Below, in pieces: positions 25,781-35,647 of a stretch of DNA of 64,000 nucleotides; the first letter of the stretch is position 1, and each line of letters starts with the position of its first letter. The DNA comes from an uncultured Opitutaceae bacterium. Its GTDB lineage: Bacteria; Verrucomicrobiota; Verrucomicrobiia; Opitutales; Opitutaceae. The notes below the pieces were generated by a model. That model was given only the letters and a program-made list of their open reading frames with translations. It made no database searches and was not told where the DNA came from. The stretch covers positions 124,001 to 188,000 of the forward strand of contig CAIYUN010000017.1 in assembly GCA_903929355.1 (NCBI GenBank), given 5' to 3'. The position numbers were made by a program, and so were the translations under genes.

Positions 25781-26596
25781 GTGCCCACGCCCCCCGCCAA
25801 AATCACCGCCGGTACGGTCCGGTCCGACTTCAACGACCCGGTGGCCGTGGTGCATTATGCGCGGGCGGCGCATTTTCTCGGACTCTGGGAGTCTGAACGC
25901 GTCCTGATCGGGCGGTTTTTCCCCGACCTGACCGCGCACCTGCTCGAGGCTGGTTGTGGCGCGGGCCGGGTCACCCTCGGGCTCTGGGCGCTCGGCCACC
26001 GCCGGCTCACCGCCTTCGACTTCGCCGAGGAGCTGCTTGACCAGGCCCGCCACCTCGCGGCGGAGCGGGACGCGATCGGCATCAACTTCCTTCACGCCGA
26101 CGCGACCACCCTCGGTCAGTGTCACTTATTACGTGACACGGCCTTGGAGAACGCGTGGCGATCGGAGCCGGGGTTTGGCGGCGCGTTGTTTTTGTTCAAC
26201 GGCCTCATGCAGATCCCCGGGCGGGAGAACCGCCGGGCCGCTTTGCGCGAGCTCCATGCGGTGTGCGCGCCGGGCGCGCCGTTGCTGTTCACCACGCACG
26301 ACCGCGACCATTCGCCCACCGAGCGAGCGCTGTGGCGGCTGGAGGCTCTCCGCTGGGAGGCCGGCACGCAGGACCCGCGGCTGGTGGAGTTTGGCGACCG
26401 GTATTTCGAGGATGAGACTGGCCGCACCTTCATGCACCTGCCCGACCGCGCGGAGATCCTGGCCGACCTCGCCGCCACCGGCTGGACGCATGAGTTCGAC
26501 GCCCTCCGCCACGAAATCGCCCGCGAGTCGCGCGCGGTGCGGGAATTTTCCGACGAGTGCCGTTTTTGGGTGGCGCGCAAGCCCGCACGGGCTTGA
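25781..26596 (+). CDS. class I SAM-dependent methyltransferase
   Basis: The 271-residue protein uses a GTG start at 25781. The SAM-binding motif I is LLEAGCGAGRVTLGL (about 54-68), followed by LTAFDFAEELLDQAR (motif II acidic residue) and NFLHADATTL (motif III). ALFLFNGLMQIPGRENRR is typical of a group of uncharacterised methyltransferases; the substrate is unknown. Between motif III and this segment lies QCHLLRDTALENAWRSEP, about 20 residues encoded partly by a perfect 7-bp inverted repeat at 26119-26139, which looks like an in-frame insertion. No operon partner: both flanks are repeat loci. Confidence 0.85.
   Translation: MPTPPAKITAGTVRSDFNDPVAVVHYARAAHFLGLWESERVLIGRFFPDLTAHLLEAGCGAGRVTLGLWALGHRRLTAFDFAEELLDQARHLAAERDAIGINFLHADATTLGQCHLLRDTALENAWRSEPGFGGALFLFNGLMQIPGRENRRAALRELHAVCAPGAPLLFTTHDRDHSPTERALWRLEALRWEAGTQDPRLVEFGDRYFEDETGRTFMHLPDRAEILADLAATGWTHEFDALRHEIARESRAVREFSDECRFWVARKPARA
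26119..26139. repeat. 7-bp perfect inverted repeat inside the methyltransferase gene
   Basis: GTGTCAC and GTGACAC flank a 7-nt AT-rich loop (TTATTAC) in otherwise very GC-rich coding sequence. It would fold as a hairpin in mRNA. It falls in a loop of the predicted fold and its translation (CHLLRDTA) looks unlike its surroundings. Confidence 0.6.
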
Positions 26597-26607
26597 CCGC
26601 TTGGATG

Positions 26608-26838
26608 TTTTACAGGAGGAAACGGAGCAAACGGAGTGGGAAAGAGACAGAGGTTTAACCACGGATGAATACGGATGAACACGGATGGAGGAAAACGTGT
26701 CGTTCGCGTCCATTGTGTCCTGCGACGGAGTCTATGAAGCCAAACAAATACCTTTAACCACATATGCACACTGATTTACACTGATCAGAGCCTCGTTACC
26801 TTCCGGCTCTCTTCCACTCCGTTGCCTCCGTTCGCTCC
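26608..26838. repeat. foldback locus 3: inverted GGAGnAAAC arrays with ACGGAT words
   Basis: The 354-bp gap 26597-26950 has no credible gene. The left part begins with a 29-nt stretch (26608-26636) identical to 32444-32472, made of GGAGnAAAC 9-nt words. It then has three ACGGATG words with period 10 (about 26662-26693). The right part (26806-26838) is the inverted counterpart of 26615-26645 with roughly 80% identity. The spacer holds further ACACTGAT-type words. Confidence 0.75.
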
Positions 26839-26950
26839 GGTAAAAACAGGGTCTGGCATCACTGGTCCGGCTGGCGGTGCCCCTTCGGTGGGTCCGCGAA
26901 TCAACCCTTGCGGGGCGTGGTCCTCGCCGCGACGCTGACCGCGCCGCTCC

Positions 26951-28144
26951 ATGCAAAACGTCGTCATTGACCAGCCTTATGTGCCGATCCCGCCCAAGCA
27001 CGGGCGGTTCTGGCCGACGGTGCTGACGTGGTGCGCGCCGCGGCTGCTGCGGAAAAAATATGGCGTGGAAAAAGTCGAGTTTGTCCATGCGGAGCGGTTG
27101 CGGGCCTCCCTCCAGGCCGGCCACGGGGTCGCGCTCGCCGCCAACCATTGCCGCGACGAGGACCCGCTCGTGGCGGGACTGGTGGGGCGGGAGACGGGCG
27201 CGCCGCCGTTCATCATGGCGAGCTGGCATGTGTTCATGCAGGGCCGCCTGCTGGCCTTTCTCCTGCCCCGCGCCGGAGGCTTCAGCATCTACCGCGAGGG
27301 CATTGACCGGGCGGCGATCAACACGGCGATTGAGATTCTCGAACAGGCCGGCCGGCCCCTGCTGATTTTTCCCGAGGGCCATATCTCGCGCGCCAACGAT
27401 AGGCTCAACACCCTCATGGAGGGCGTGGCGCTCATGGCCCGTACCGCGGCCAAACGGCGCGCGAAGCTCAATCCGCCCGGCAAGGTGGTCGTGCATCCGC
27501 TGGCGATCCGCTACCGATTCCATGGCGATGTCGCGGCGGCCGTCACCTCGGTGCTGGACGAGATCGAGGCGCGGCTCTCCTGGCGGCCCAATCGGCACCT
27601 GCCGCTGCGAGAACGGATCGGCAAGGTCGGCGCGGCCCTGCTCACGCTCAAGGAGCTCGAGTACCTCGGCCGGCCACAGACCGGCACCATTGGCGAACGC
27701 CTGCAGGCACTGACCAACGCGATCCTCTCCCCGCTGGAGGACGAGTGGGCGGGCGGGCGGCATGACGACACAGTGGTGGGACGCGTGAAGCGGCTGCGCA
27801 GCGCCATCCTCCCCGACATGGTGAAGGGCGACCTTGATGAGGCCGAGCGCCAGCGGCGTTGGAAACACCTCGCCGACGCCTATCTGGCGCAGCAGCTCTT
27901 CCATTATCCGCCGGACTACCTCGACGCCAACCCCTCGCCCGAGCGTTTGCTGGAAACGGTGGAGCGGTTCGAGGAGGATCTGACCGACAAGGTGCGCGTG
28001 CATGGCTCCCGCTCGGCCACCGTCACGGTGGGCGAAGCCATCGAGGTGAATCCTGTCCGCGAAGGGCGCGGCGGGGCGGACCCCCTGCTGCAGGAGATCG
28101 AGCGGCAGTTGCAAACCATGCTGGGGCTGGCCGGCAGCGGCTGA
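26951..28144 (+). CDS. PlsC-like lysophospholipid acyltransferase
   Basis: The 397-residue protein has acyltransferase motif I as NHCRDED (H-x4-D, about 66-72), motif II around FSIYREG, motif III as LLIFPEGHIS (about 136-145) and motif IV as VVHPLAIRYR. These are the four blocks of glycerolipid acyltransferases. The roughly 200 residues after the core are a helical extension not found in minimal PlsC enzymes, so acceptor specificity is uncertain. It should act at the inner face of the cytoplasmic membrane. It is 6 bp upstream of a PAP2-related gene, suggesting a shared lipid pathway. Confidence 0.85.
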   Translation: MQNVVIDQPYVPIPPKHGRFWPTVLTWCAPRLLRKKYGVEKVEFVHAERLRASLQAGHGVALAANHCRDEDPLVAGLVGRETGAPPFIMASWHVFMQGRLLAFLLPRAGGFSIYREGIDRAAINTAIEILEQAGRPLLIFPEGHISRANDRLNTLMEGVALMARTAAKRRAKLNPPGKVVVHPLAIRYRFHGDVAAAVTSVLDEIEARLSWRPNRHLPLRERIGKVGAALLTLKELEYLGRPQTGTIGERLQALTNAILSPLEDEWAGGRHDDTVVGRVKRLRSAILPDMVKGDLDEAERQRRWKHLADAYLAQQLFHYPPDYLDANPSPERLLETVERFEEDLTDKVRVHGSRSATVTVGEAIEVNPVREGRGGADPLLQEIERQLQTMLGLAGSG

Positions 28145-28150
28145 GACGCA

Positions 28151-28840
28151 ATGAGCCCCCCGGTCAATTTTCTCCTCGCCGCCGCCACGCCCGGCCTGTG
28201 GGCGGCGCGCGTAGCCGTGATCGTGGTCGGGGTGGCCGGCTGGCACTGGTCGCAGGCGCGGCTGGCGCGGCGGGTCAATCCGACGGCGGCCGAGGGCGGC
28301 GGAATCCGCGACCACGTCCACGACCGGACGGCGGGGCTGCACCGGCGGTTGGTGGCCAACCCGCGGCAGGCCGATGCGCTGCTGCTGGTCAGTTCGCTGG
28401 TCATCGACCTGCTGGGGTTGGGCCTGATCGCGGAGGCGGTGTTTGGGCCGACCTTTGGGCCGTTTCTTGGGCTCATCCTGCTCTATGCGCTGCGGCAGGT
28501 GTGCCAGGTCTGCTGCGCGCTGCCGACCCCGCCCGGCATGATCTGGCGCAGTCCGGGCTTCCCCTCGCTGCTGGTGACCTATGGCACGGCGAACGACCTG
28601 TTTTTCTCCGGGCACACGGCGCTAGCGGTTTATGGCGCGGCGAGCCTGGCGGCGTTGGGGCCGTGGGGACTGGCGCTGGGTGTGGCGGTGGCCGTCTTTG
28701 AGGCGGCGGCTGTGCTGGTGTTGCGGGCGCACTACACGATGGACGTCTTCGCCGGCGCGATCGCGGCGCTCTATGCCCACCACCTTGCGCAAGAGATGGC
28801 CCCCACGGTGGATGGGTGGTTCGGGCGACTGGTGGGGTAG
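28151..28840 (+). CDS. PAP2-related / sphingomyelin-synthase-like membrane phosphotransferase
   Basis: The 229-residue protein has about six membrane spans. The C-terminal half has NDLFFSGHTALA (about 149-160) and RAHYTMDVFAG (about 191-201). These supply the H...H-x3-D catalytic triad of the PAP2_C/sphingomyelin synthase branch, which moves phosphate-containing head groups or hydrolyses them. The Lys/Arg motif of classic PAP2 phosphatases is not evident. It is probably co-transcribed with the PlsC-like gene 6 bp before it. Confidence 0.78.
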   Translation: MSPPVNFLLAAATPGLWAARVAVIVVGVAGWHWSQARLARRVNPTAAEGGGIRDHVHDRTAGLHRRLVANPRQADALLLVSSLVIDLLGLGLIAEAVFGPTFGPFLGLILLYALRQVCQVCCALPTPPGMIWRSPGFPSLLVTYGTANDLFFSGHTALAVYGAASLAALGPWGLALGVAVAVFEAAAVLVLRAHYTMDVFAGAIAALYAHHLAQEMAPTVDGWFGRLVG

Positions 28841-28848
28841 CCGGGAGA

Positions 28849-28897
28849 ATTTGGAATTTGGATTGCGGAGTGGGGAATGCGGATTGCGGAATTCAGA
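28849..28897 (+). repeat. 7-nt-period array
   Basis: Seven consecutive 7-nt units, most ending GGA (ATTTGGA, TTGCGGA, ATGCGGA types), start 8 bp after the PAP2 gene stop. It is the same family as the array translated in pyc. The rest of the gap to 29032 shows nothing recognised. Confidence 0.75.
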
Positions 28898-29032
28898 AAG
28901 ATTCCATCCGCGAATGGATCCGCCTCCATTGACTACGGCAGTCGAGGGGGCCGGCCGACCGTAAAGAAATACAGCCCGCCGAGAAAGAGTCTGCGGCGGG
29001 GTCGCCGGAGCTCCAGGGCGGAGCGTCCAGCT

Positions 29033-30232
29033 TCACGGCTTGACGATGGCGGCAGGCACCCGGGCCGCGCCGCCGGCCAGCTTGAAGACCTCGCTGCCCG
29101 CCAGCAGGAAACAGCCCGTGCCAAAATCGTCGAAGTCGGGCTTGTGGTCGTAGGTCACGGGCTGGCCCTCGGAGGGTTGTTTGCCGGTGCCCTGCACAAA
29201 GCCGAGGAATCCGTCGGCGGGATGGAGCGCCTCGGTGGCGAGCGCGTTCCAGGCCTTGGTGACCACCGGGAGGTATTCGTCGCGCGGAAGAACCTGATGG
29301 TTGAGGCCCCACGCCATCGCGAAGGTGAAGAGAGCGGTACCGCTGGTTTCCTTGCCGCCGAAATCGTCGGGGTCGGCGAGGCTGGGGTTCCAGAAGCCGT
29401 CGGCCCGCTGATTTTTTTTCAGGGCGGCCGCCATATCCTGGAGCATCTTGACATATTCACCGCGGTGCGGGGCATCGGCGGGAATCACGTCGAGGACCCG
29501 GGCCATCGCCGCCATGACCCAGCCGTTGCCGCGCGACCAGTAGGATTGCCTGCCGTTGGGCGTGACGTGCGGCGGCGCAAAATTCTTGTCGCGCCACCAC
29601 AGGCCGTCGGCCTGATTGTAGAACCCCTGCTGGTCCCGTGCGCTCACAAAGAGGTCATGCATTTTCTCAAAATATTTTGGGTCCTTCGTGATCGCGCCCA
29701 GCCGGGCGAAGACCGGCATGGCCATCTGGATGGCGTCCACCCAAGTCCAGTCGCCGGCGGTCGGCGAGGCCACCATCGCGTCAATGTTCGCCTTGATCGC
29801 GGCCAGCCGGACCGGCTGGGGATCAAGCTGATACAGGTCGAGGAAGGTCTGGCCGCAGCACTGGTTGTCCGCGTTGCCCCGTGCGCCGGCGCGCGGGCTC
29901 CATTTGTGGAACTCGCCCCATTGCACGGCGTAGTCGAGAAACTTCTTGTCGGGATCCACGCGGTAAAGCGCCATCAGCCCCTCATAATAGACACCCCGGG
30001 TCCATATGTTCGACGGGCGGTTGCCGACCGTGATTTTGCCGGGGTCGGGCCACGCTTTCATAAACCAGGCGTTGGCCAGGCGGGTTTTTTCCAGGACCTC
30101 GGCGGGCTTGGGCAGAACCGTGGACACGGTCGCGGCGGCGGTCGAAGCCTCGGGTGTGGCCGCGAACAATGGCAGAGCACCGCCCACGAGGGCGAGCAGC
30201 GGGACGAGGAGGAGGGGGCGGGGATTAAACAT
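29033..30232 (-). CDS. GH105/GH88 unsaturated uronyl hydrolase, secreted
   Basis: The start at 30232 gives a 399-residue protein with a signal peptide (FNPRPLLLVPLLALVGGALP, cleavage after LFA near 24). An in-frame ATG 13 codons upstream would spoil the signal. The (alpha/alpha)6 barrel is indicated by regular helices and the family segments SNIWTRGVYYEGLM (about 74-87), ADNQCCGQTFLDLY (121-134), WVDAIQMAMP (165-174, D167 a likely catalytic Asp) and YWSRGNGWV. Such enzymes hydrolyse the 4,5-unsaturated uronic acid left at oligosaccharide ends by polysaccharide lyases, e.g. rhamnogalacturonan or ulvan fragments. No lyase gene is adjacent; a GH106 gene lies a few kb away in the same orientation. 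Confidence 0.88.
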   Translation of the reverse strand: MFNPRPLLLVPLLALVGGALPLFAATPEASTAAATVSTVLPKPAEVLEKTRLANAWFMKAWPDPGKITVGNRPSNIWTRGVYYEGLMALYRVDPDKKFLDYAVQWGEFHKWSPRAGARGNADNQCCGQTFLDLYQLDPQPVRLAAIKANIDAMVASPTAGDWTWVDAIQMAMPVFARLGAITKDPKYFEKMHDLFVSARDQQGFYNQADGLWWRDKNFAPPHVTPNGRQSYWSRGNGWVMAAMARVLDVIPADAPHRGEYVKMLQDMAAALKKNQRADGFWNPSLADPDDFGGKETSGTALFTFAMAWGLNHQVLPRDEYLPVVTKAWNALATEALHPADGFLGFVQGTGKQPSEGQPVTYDHKPDFDDFGTGCFLLAGSEVFKLAGGAARVPAAIVKP

Positions 30233-30274
30233 GGCAGAGGGGAGGGGGCTGCAACGGATCGAGTCGGACAATAT

Positions 30275-30300
30275 GACGGCGCGGGAAGCCGCGCCGCTAC
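30275..30300 (-). repeat. GTAG-headed REP-like hairpin, copy 3
   Basis: On the minus strand GTAGCG is followed by GCGCGGC, a TTCC-type loop, and a matching arm. It lies about 40 bp upstream of the GH105/88 start, so it could influence that gene's leader. Confidence 0.55.
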
Positions 30301-30417
30301 GGCGAAGTGGAGTGAAATCGGCAACTTAATCGAGCCCGGCGAGCGTGCGCAAACCGGGGACGGATTGAAAGTGCAAATCAGTAGCGAGGAGAAATGAAAC
30401 GCCGAATTCGTGGTCGG

Positions 30418-30440
30418 TTCCTGGCGTCCTGGTTTCCCCC
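30418..30440 (+). repeat. dispersed 23-nt CCTGG-word repeat, copy a
   Basis: This 23-nt stretch matches the reverse complement of 39853-39875 with one mismatch. It is built of CCTGGC/TCCTGG words and lies between the GH105/88 start and the end of htpG. Confidence 0.6.
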
Positions 30441-30479
30441 TTTTAACTCCGCCTCTGTGCGCCCGGCCAGGCGGGACGC

Positions 30480-32324
<1,845 letters not shown>

Positions 32325-32397
32325 AAGGGAAAAAGGATGCGCAGGACCGCCACTTTAGCGAGCTTGGGAAAAAATCAAGCGGCGGAATCAAACTTTT

Positions 32398-32560
32398 CCG
32401 CGGATTACGCGGATCCATGCGGATGGATGAACGGGGAAGACTTTTTTACAGGAGGAAACGGAGCAAACGGAGGACGGAAGAGGTGGAGGGGCGGAAATTC
32501 TCGGAGGTTTGGCCCAGAGGTCACGGAGGCAAACGGGAGGGCACAGAGGACGGAACAAAT
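32398..32560 (+). repeat. CACGGAG/GGAGnAAAC word arrays upstream of htpG
   Basis: The 467-bp gap 32325-32791 has no credible gene. It contains GCGGAT words (about 32400-32425), the 29-nt repeat 32444-32472 identical to 26608-26636, and CACGGAGG/CACAGAGG words to about 32560. Unlike the other loci, no inverted partner was found nearby. The htpG promoter must lie in or next to this array; no CIRCE element was seen. Confidence 0.7.
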
Positions 32561-32684
32561 AGGTTATAACCAACTAATGAACAATAACCAACACTAATTA
32601 TGAACGGACAGGAATTTTCATCCAATCACGCCGGTGGGTACGGATGCGGAAAGAACTTTGACTGTCAGGGATAGGGTGTTGATC

Positions 32685-32734
32685 GCGATGTCCCTGGCGC
32701 TCTAGCGTTGCTCAAAACGCGCCGGGGACGTCGC
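32685..32734. terminator. long hairpin downstream of the GH106 gene
   Basis: Bases 32685-32700 and 32719-32734 can pair over 16 positions, 14 Watson-Crick and 2 G-U when transcribed from the plus strand, around an 18-nt loop. It lies about 60 bp beyond the GH106 stop at 32792 on the minus strand. No strong T-run follows on either strand, so it may be a processing or mRNA-stabilising structure or a REP-like element rather than a true terminator. Confidence 0.45.
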
Positions 32735-32791
32735 GTTTCACCTCGGACACAGGCTCGTGCAACTGCCTGGGATCGGACCGTATCATCCCGG

Positions 32792-35539
32792 TCACTGCTT
32801 TGCCGGGTCGAACGCTTGCAGCGGGGTGAGCGTCACGGGGCCAAGGAGACCGCACGGTTGGAGCGCCCAGTTGGAGGCGTCGAAGGGCTGGTAGGTGATG
32901 TCCACGAAGTTGATCTCATAGAAATTCTTCCACGGCACCTTGCGCCGGTCGAGGTCGCGGATGCGGTTGGCCGCCGTGCTCGTCACCTCCAGGGCGAGCG
33001 TGTTCCTGCCGGGTTTCAAATACGCCCCGATCCGGGTGCGGAAGGGGAGGGACCAGAGGAGATCCACCTCCTTGCCGTTGACGAACACCCGCGCGGTCTC
33101 GCGCACGTCGCCAAGGTCGAGCCGCCAGTCGTCGGCGTTGGCGCCATCAGGCAGGGTGAACTCGGTCTCGTAGCGCGCGGTGCCTCCGAAGCGCTCGGCC
33201 TCGCCGCCCTGCGCGGTCCAGGACTTGAGCTCGCGCGTGGTGAACGCCGGCGGCAGCACCGGGCCACCCGCTGTGAACGTCACGTGCCACCCGCTTGCGA
33301 CCGGGATCGGCACCCCGGCGTCGTGCCAGTAGCTCGGGCCGGACGCCTTGACCGTGCGGTCGGTGAAGGTGCGGACGAAGATGGATTCGCCGGGCTGGAG
33401 CTGGAGATAGACGCTTTTTCCCGACGCACCGCTGGCATATTCTTCCACCCGCAGTTTGGCTTCACTGATATGACCGCTACGGGCATCCATGAGAATCGCT
33501 GATGTCGGTTTGATCCATATACCTTCCCAAAGATTTACCCATTCACCAATTGTCTTGGCCGATTGATTGGCAAAAAAGTAAATCTTTCCGTCGGCCATCT
33601 GACGGCTGATGGTTCCTAGCTCGGAACCTGCCCAGTTTAGACTAAAGAAAAAATGGCCCTGCGAATATGGTGGTGGAATTAGCGAGACGGTGCCGTTGCC
33701 GACTTTCGCTGTGGAGCCGGCAAATTTTATAGAGGAAAGTTCTGCTTTGAGGCGTGCTCGCCGTTCTGCGAGCGAACCAAAACCAGGCACGTCAGTTGGC
33801 AGCTGATCCATGAATATAATGTTCGCACCGCCTTCAGCGAGAACAAGCAGTTGATGCAGTGTTTCGACCGGCATGTGTTCCGTTTTCGGTACGATGATGT
33901 GGCCGAAGTGACCACCCGGACCACTGAGTCCCCTCCCAGCTTGTTCATTCTTAATTTGGAAAAGTTGCGCGTCTGAGATCAGATCGAACGGGAGGCCCTT
34001 TGCAGCGAACTCAGTCATGAGCTTCCCGCACGGCGTGTCTGGCAGCCAGCTCGCGTGAACCGTAAGTTGGTTCATCAGTCCGTCGGGATTGTGCCAGAGA
34101 TCATCAATCGGCCAATAAATGAGAACGTCATTGTCCGGCTTCCCCGCCTGCAGCAGCGACTGGCAGCGGGCGAGGTAAGCGTTGAGGCCGTCGCCAATGT
34201 CACGCCAGAGCGGGTTGCGGGGGTTGGCCTGCGTCGAGGCGTAGAACACCCAGCCGGGCCAGGGGGCGTCGGCTGGCGAATAGGCGTTGCCGTGGAAAAA
34301 AATATGGTTGATGCCGGCGAGAAAGAGCGCGTCGGCCTCGGGCTTCATCTCGGACGGCGCTTCGCGGAAATGCTCGCGCAGCCAGGTGAAGGTCTCCGAC
34401 GAGGCCAGCGGGTGGCCGGCGACGTGCGCGGCGGACGAGGCGAAACGGTTGATGATGGATGGGTGGGCGGTGCGCCCGGGGGCGGGGTCGAAGTCGCCGG
34501 GGTCGCGGCGGAAACCGGGGATGGGAAACTCGTGCGAGCCGAAGATCTCCGTCTCGGGGATGTCGGCGTTGGCGTAGAGGTCGAGCAGGTTAGCGGGGGC
34601 ACCGTGGGACTGGTTGCGGGCGATCCAGCCGTGGTCGTGCGACCACTGCACCCACGTGTGGAGGTAGTCGAGGTGGAGCTGCGCAAGCGTGGCGCGATAG
34701 TCGCCCTTGATGCGGGCGAGGGTGTCAAGGTCCATCGTCTTCACGTCGGCGGCATTGGGGGTCAGCAGCTCGGCGGCGTATTTTTGGATGTCGTAGCCGT
34801 GCATCTTCCGAAACGTCTCCTCAAACTTCGGCGTCCAGCTCGCGTCGTAATACTCGAATGAGTCGTGAAACTGGCTGCGGATCAGCTCCCGGGGAAAGGT
34901 GGTGAAGGCGGCGTCAAAGCGCCCCAGATAGCGGGTGATCGCGGCGGGTGAATAAGGGTCGAGCACGAGGCCGGCGTCGCCCGGAGCGGCGCGCTTCACC
35001 ATCTGCCGGGTGGGCTCGCCGACAATTCGGTCATTCTTGAGCACGGCCTTGGTGTTGGCGTCAGCCTCTGCGACCCATGGGCCGCCAAACGGCCAGCCGG
35101 TGCCGGTCGCCATGTCCACACCGAGGCCGAGGCGCTTAGCCTCGCGACCGGTATATTCGAGCATCTCCATGTATTTCGGAGAGAGGAAATCAATGAATCG
35201 GTCCTCGTAGCCCTTGGCACCGTAGATGGGCGTGATCTCGACCCCCCCGAAGCCGGCGGCGGCGATGGCCTCGAGCTGGGCGGTGAGGTTGGCCTTGTCC
35301 ACCGCGCTGCCCGGCCACCACCACCGGGTCCACGGCTTGGCGGTTTGGGTGATTGCCGGCCAGACGAGGTCGGAATTTGCCTTACGCGCGGGTGCGGCGG
35401 AATCGGCGGCGTGAAGCGCAGCAATGATCGTCAACGCGAGACCCAAGGCCAAGGCGCGGAAGCCGAATGGAGAAAGACGACGGGTGGAGTTCAACGGGCA
35501 AGATGAGTGTTGGCAGCCGCTAACCATTGCGGCAAGCAT
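32792..35539 (-). CDS. GH106 alpha-L-rhamnosidase family protein, secreted
   Basis: The 915-residue protein starts at ATG 35539, with a signal peptide whose hydrophobic core is about residues 28-45 (RALALGLALTIIAALHA). The GH106 N-terminal domain is recognisable: KPWTRWWWPGSAVDKANL, FGGVEITPIYG, GVDMATGTGWPFGGPWV, SFEYYDASWTPKFEE. The C-terminal galactose-binding-like beta-sandwich begins with FTTRELKSWTAQ and contains ETARVFVNGKEVDLLW. The family removes terminal rhamnose from pectin (RG-I, RG-II) and related glycans. Bases about 33.41-34.14 kb, coding the middle of the protein, have clearly lower GC than both flanks although the frame is intact, suggesting recombination with a diverged homologue. 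Confidence 0.88.
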   Translation of the reverse strand: MLAAMVSGCQHSSCPLNSTRRLSPFGFRALALGLALTIIAALHAADSAAPARKANSDLVWPAITQTAKPWTRWWWPGSAVDKANLTAQLEAIAAAGFGGVEITPIYGAKGYEDRFIDFLSPKYMEMLEYTGREAKRLGLGVDMATGTGWPFGGPWVAEADANTKAVLKNDRIVGEPTRQMVKRAAPGDAGLVLDPYSPAAITRYLGRFDAAFTTFPRELIRSQFHDSFEYYDASWTPKFEETFRKMHGYDIQKYAAELLTPNAADVKTMDLDTLARIKGDYRATLAQLHLDYLHTWVQWSHDHGWIARNQSHGAPANLLDLYANADIPETEIFGSHEFPIPGFRRDPGDFDPAPGRTAHPSIINRFASSAAHVAGHPLASSETFTWLREHFREAPSEMKPEADALFLAGINHIFFHGNAYSPADAPWPGWVFYASTQANPRNPLWRDIGDGLNAYLARCQSLLQAGKPDNDVLIYWPIDDLWHNPDGLMNQLTVHASWLPDTPCGKLMTEFAAKGLPFDLISDAQLFQIKNEQAGRGLSGPGGHFGHIIVPKTEHMPVETLHQLLVLAEGGANIIFMDQLPTDVPGFGSLAERRARLKAELSSIKFAGSTAKVGNGTVSLIPPPYSQGHFFFSLNWAGSELGTISRQMADGKIYFFANQSAKTIGEWVNLWEGIWIKPTSAILMDARSGHISEAKLRVEEYASGASGKSVYLQLQPGESIFVRTFTDRTVKASGPSYWHDAGVPIPVASGWHVTFTAGGPVLPPAFTTRELKSWTAQGGEAERFGGTARYETEFTLPDGANADDWRLDLGDVRETARVFVNGKEVDLLWSLPFRTRIGAYLKPGRNTLALEVTSTAANRIRDLDRRKVPWKNFYEINFVDITYQPFDASNWALQPCGLLGPVTLTPLQAFDPAKQ

Positions 35540-35605
35540 TGCTTATTGCCGACAAAACCCTGACCTTTTGGCCGCAATTCTCTGACCTGTGAGCTAGATT
35601 TGCTT

Positions 35606-35635
35606 CCGAACAATCCGCACACCAAATTCCGCAAT
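35606..35635 (-). repeat. 7-nt-period array upstream of fumA
   Basis: Read on the minus strand this is ATTGCGG, AATTTGG, TGTGCGG and a 9-nt variant, the same family as at 23429 and 28849. It ends 12 bp before the fumA start codon and therefore occupies the place of the ribosome-binding site; no good Shine-Dalgarno is visible for fumA. Confidence 0.65.
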
Positions 35636-35647
35636 ACGCATTTATTA

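Noticed and set aside
32325-32791. CIRCE or sigma-32-type heat-shock promoter before htpG
   Set aside because: No TTAGCACTC-N9-GAGTGCTAA inverted repeat or convincing heat-shock -35/-10 was found.
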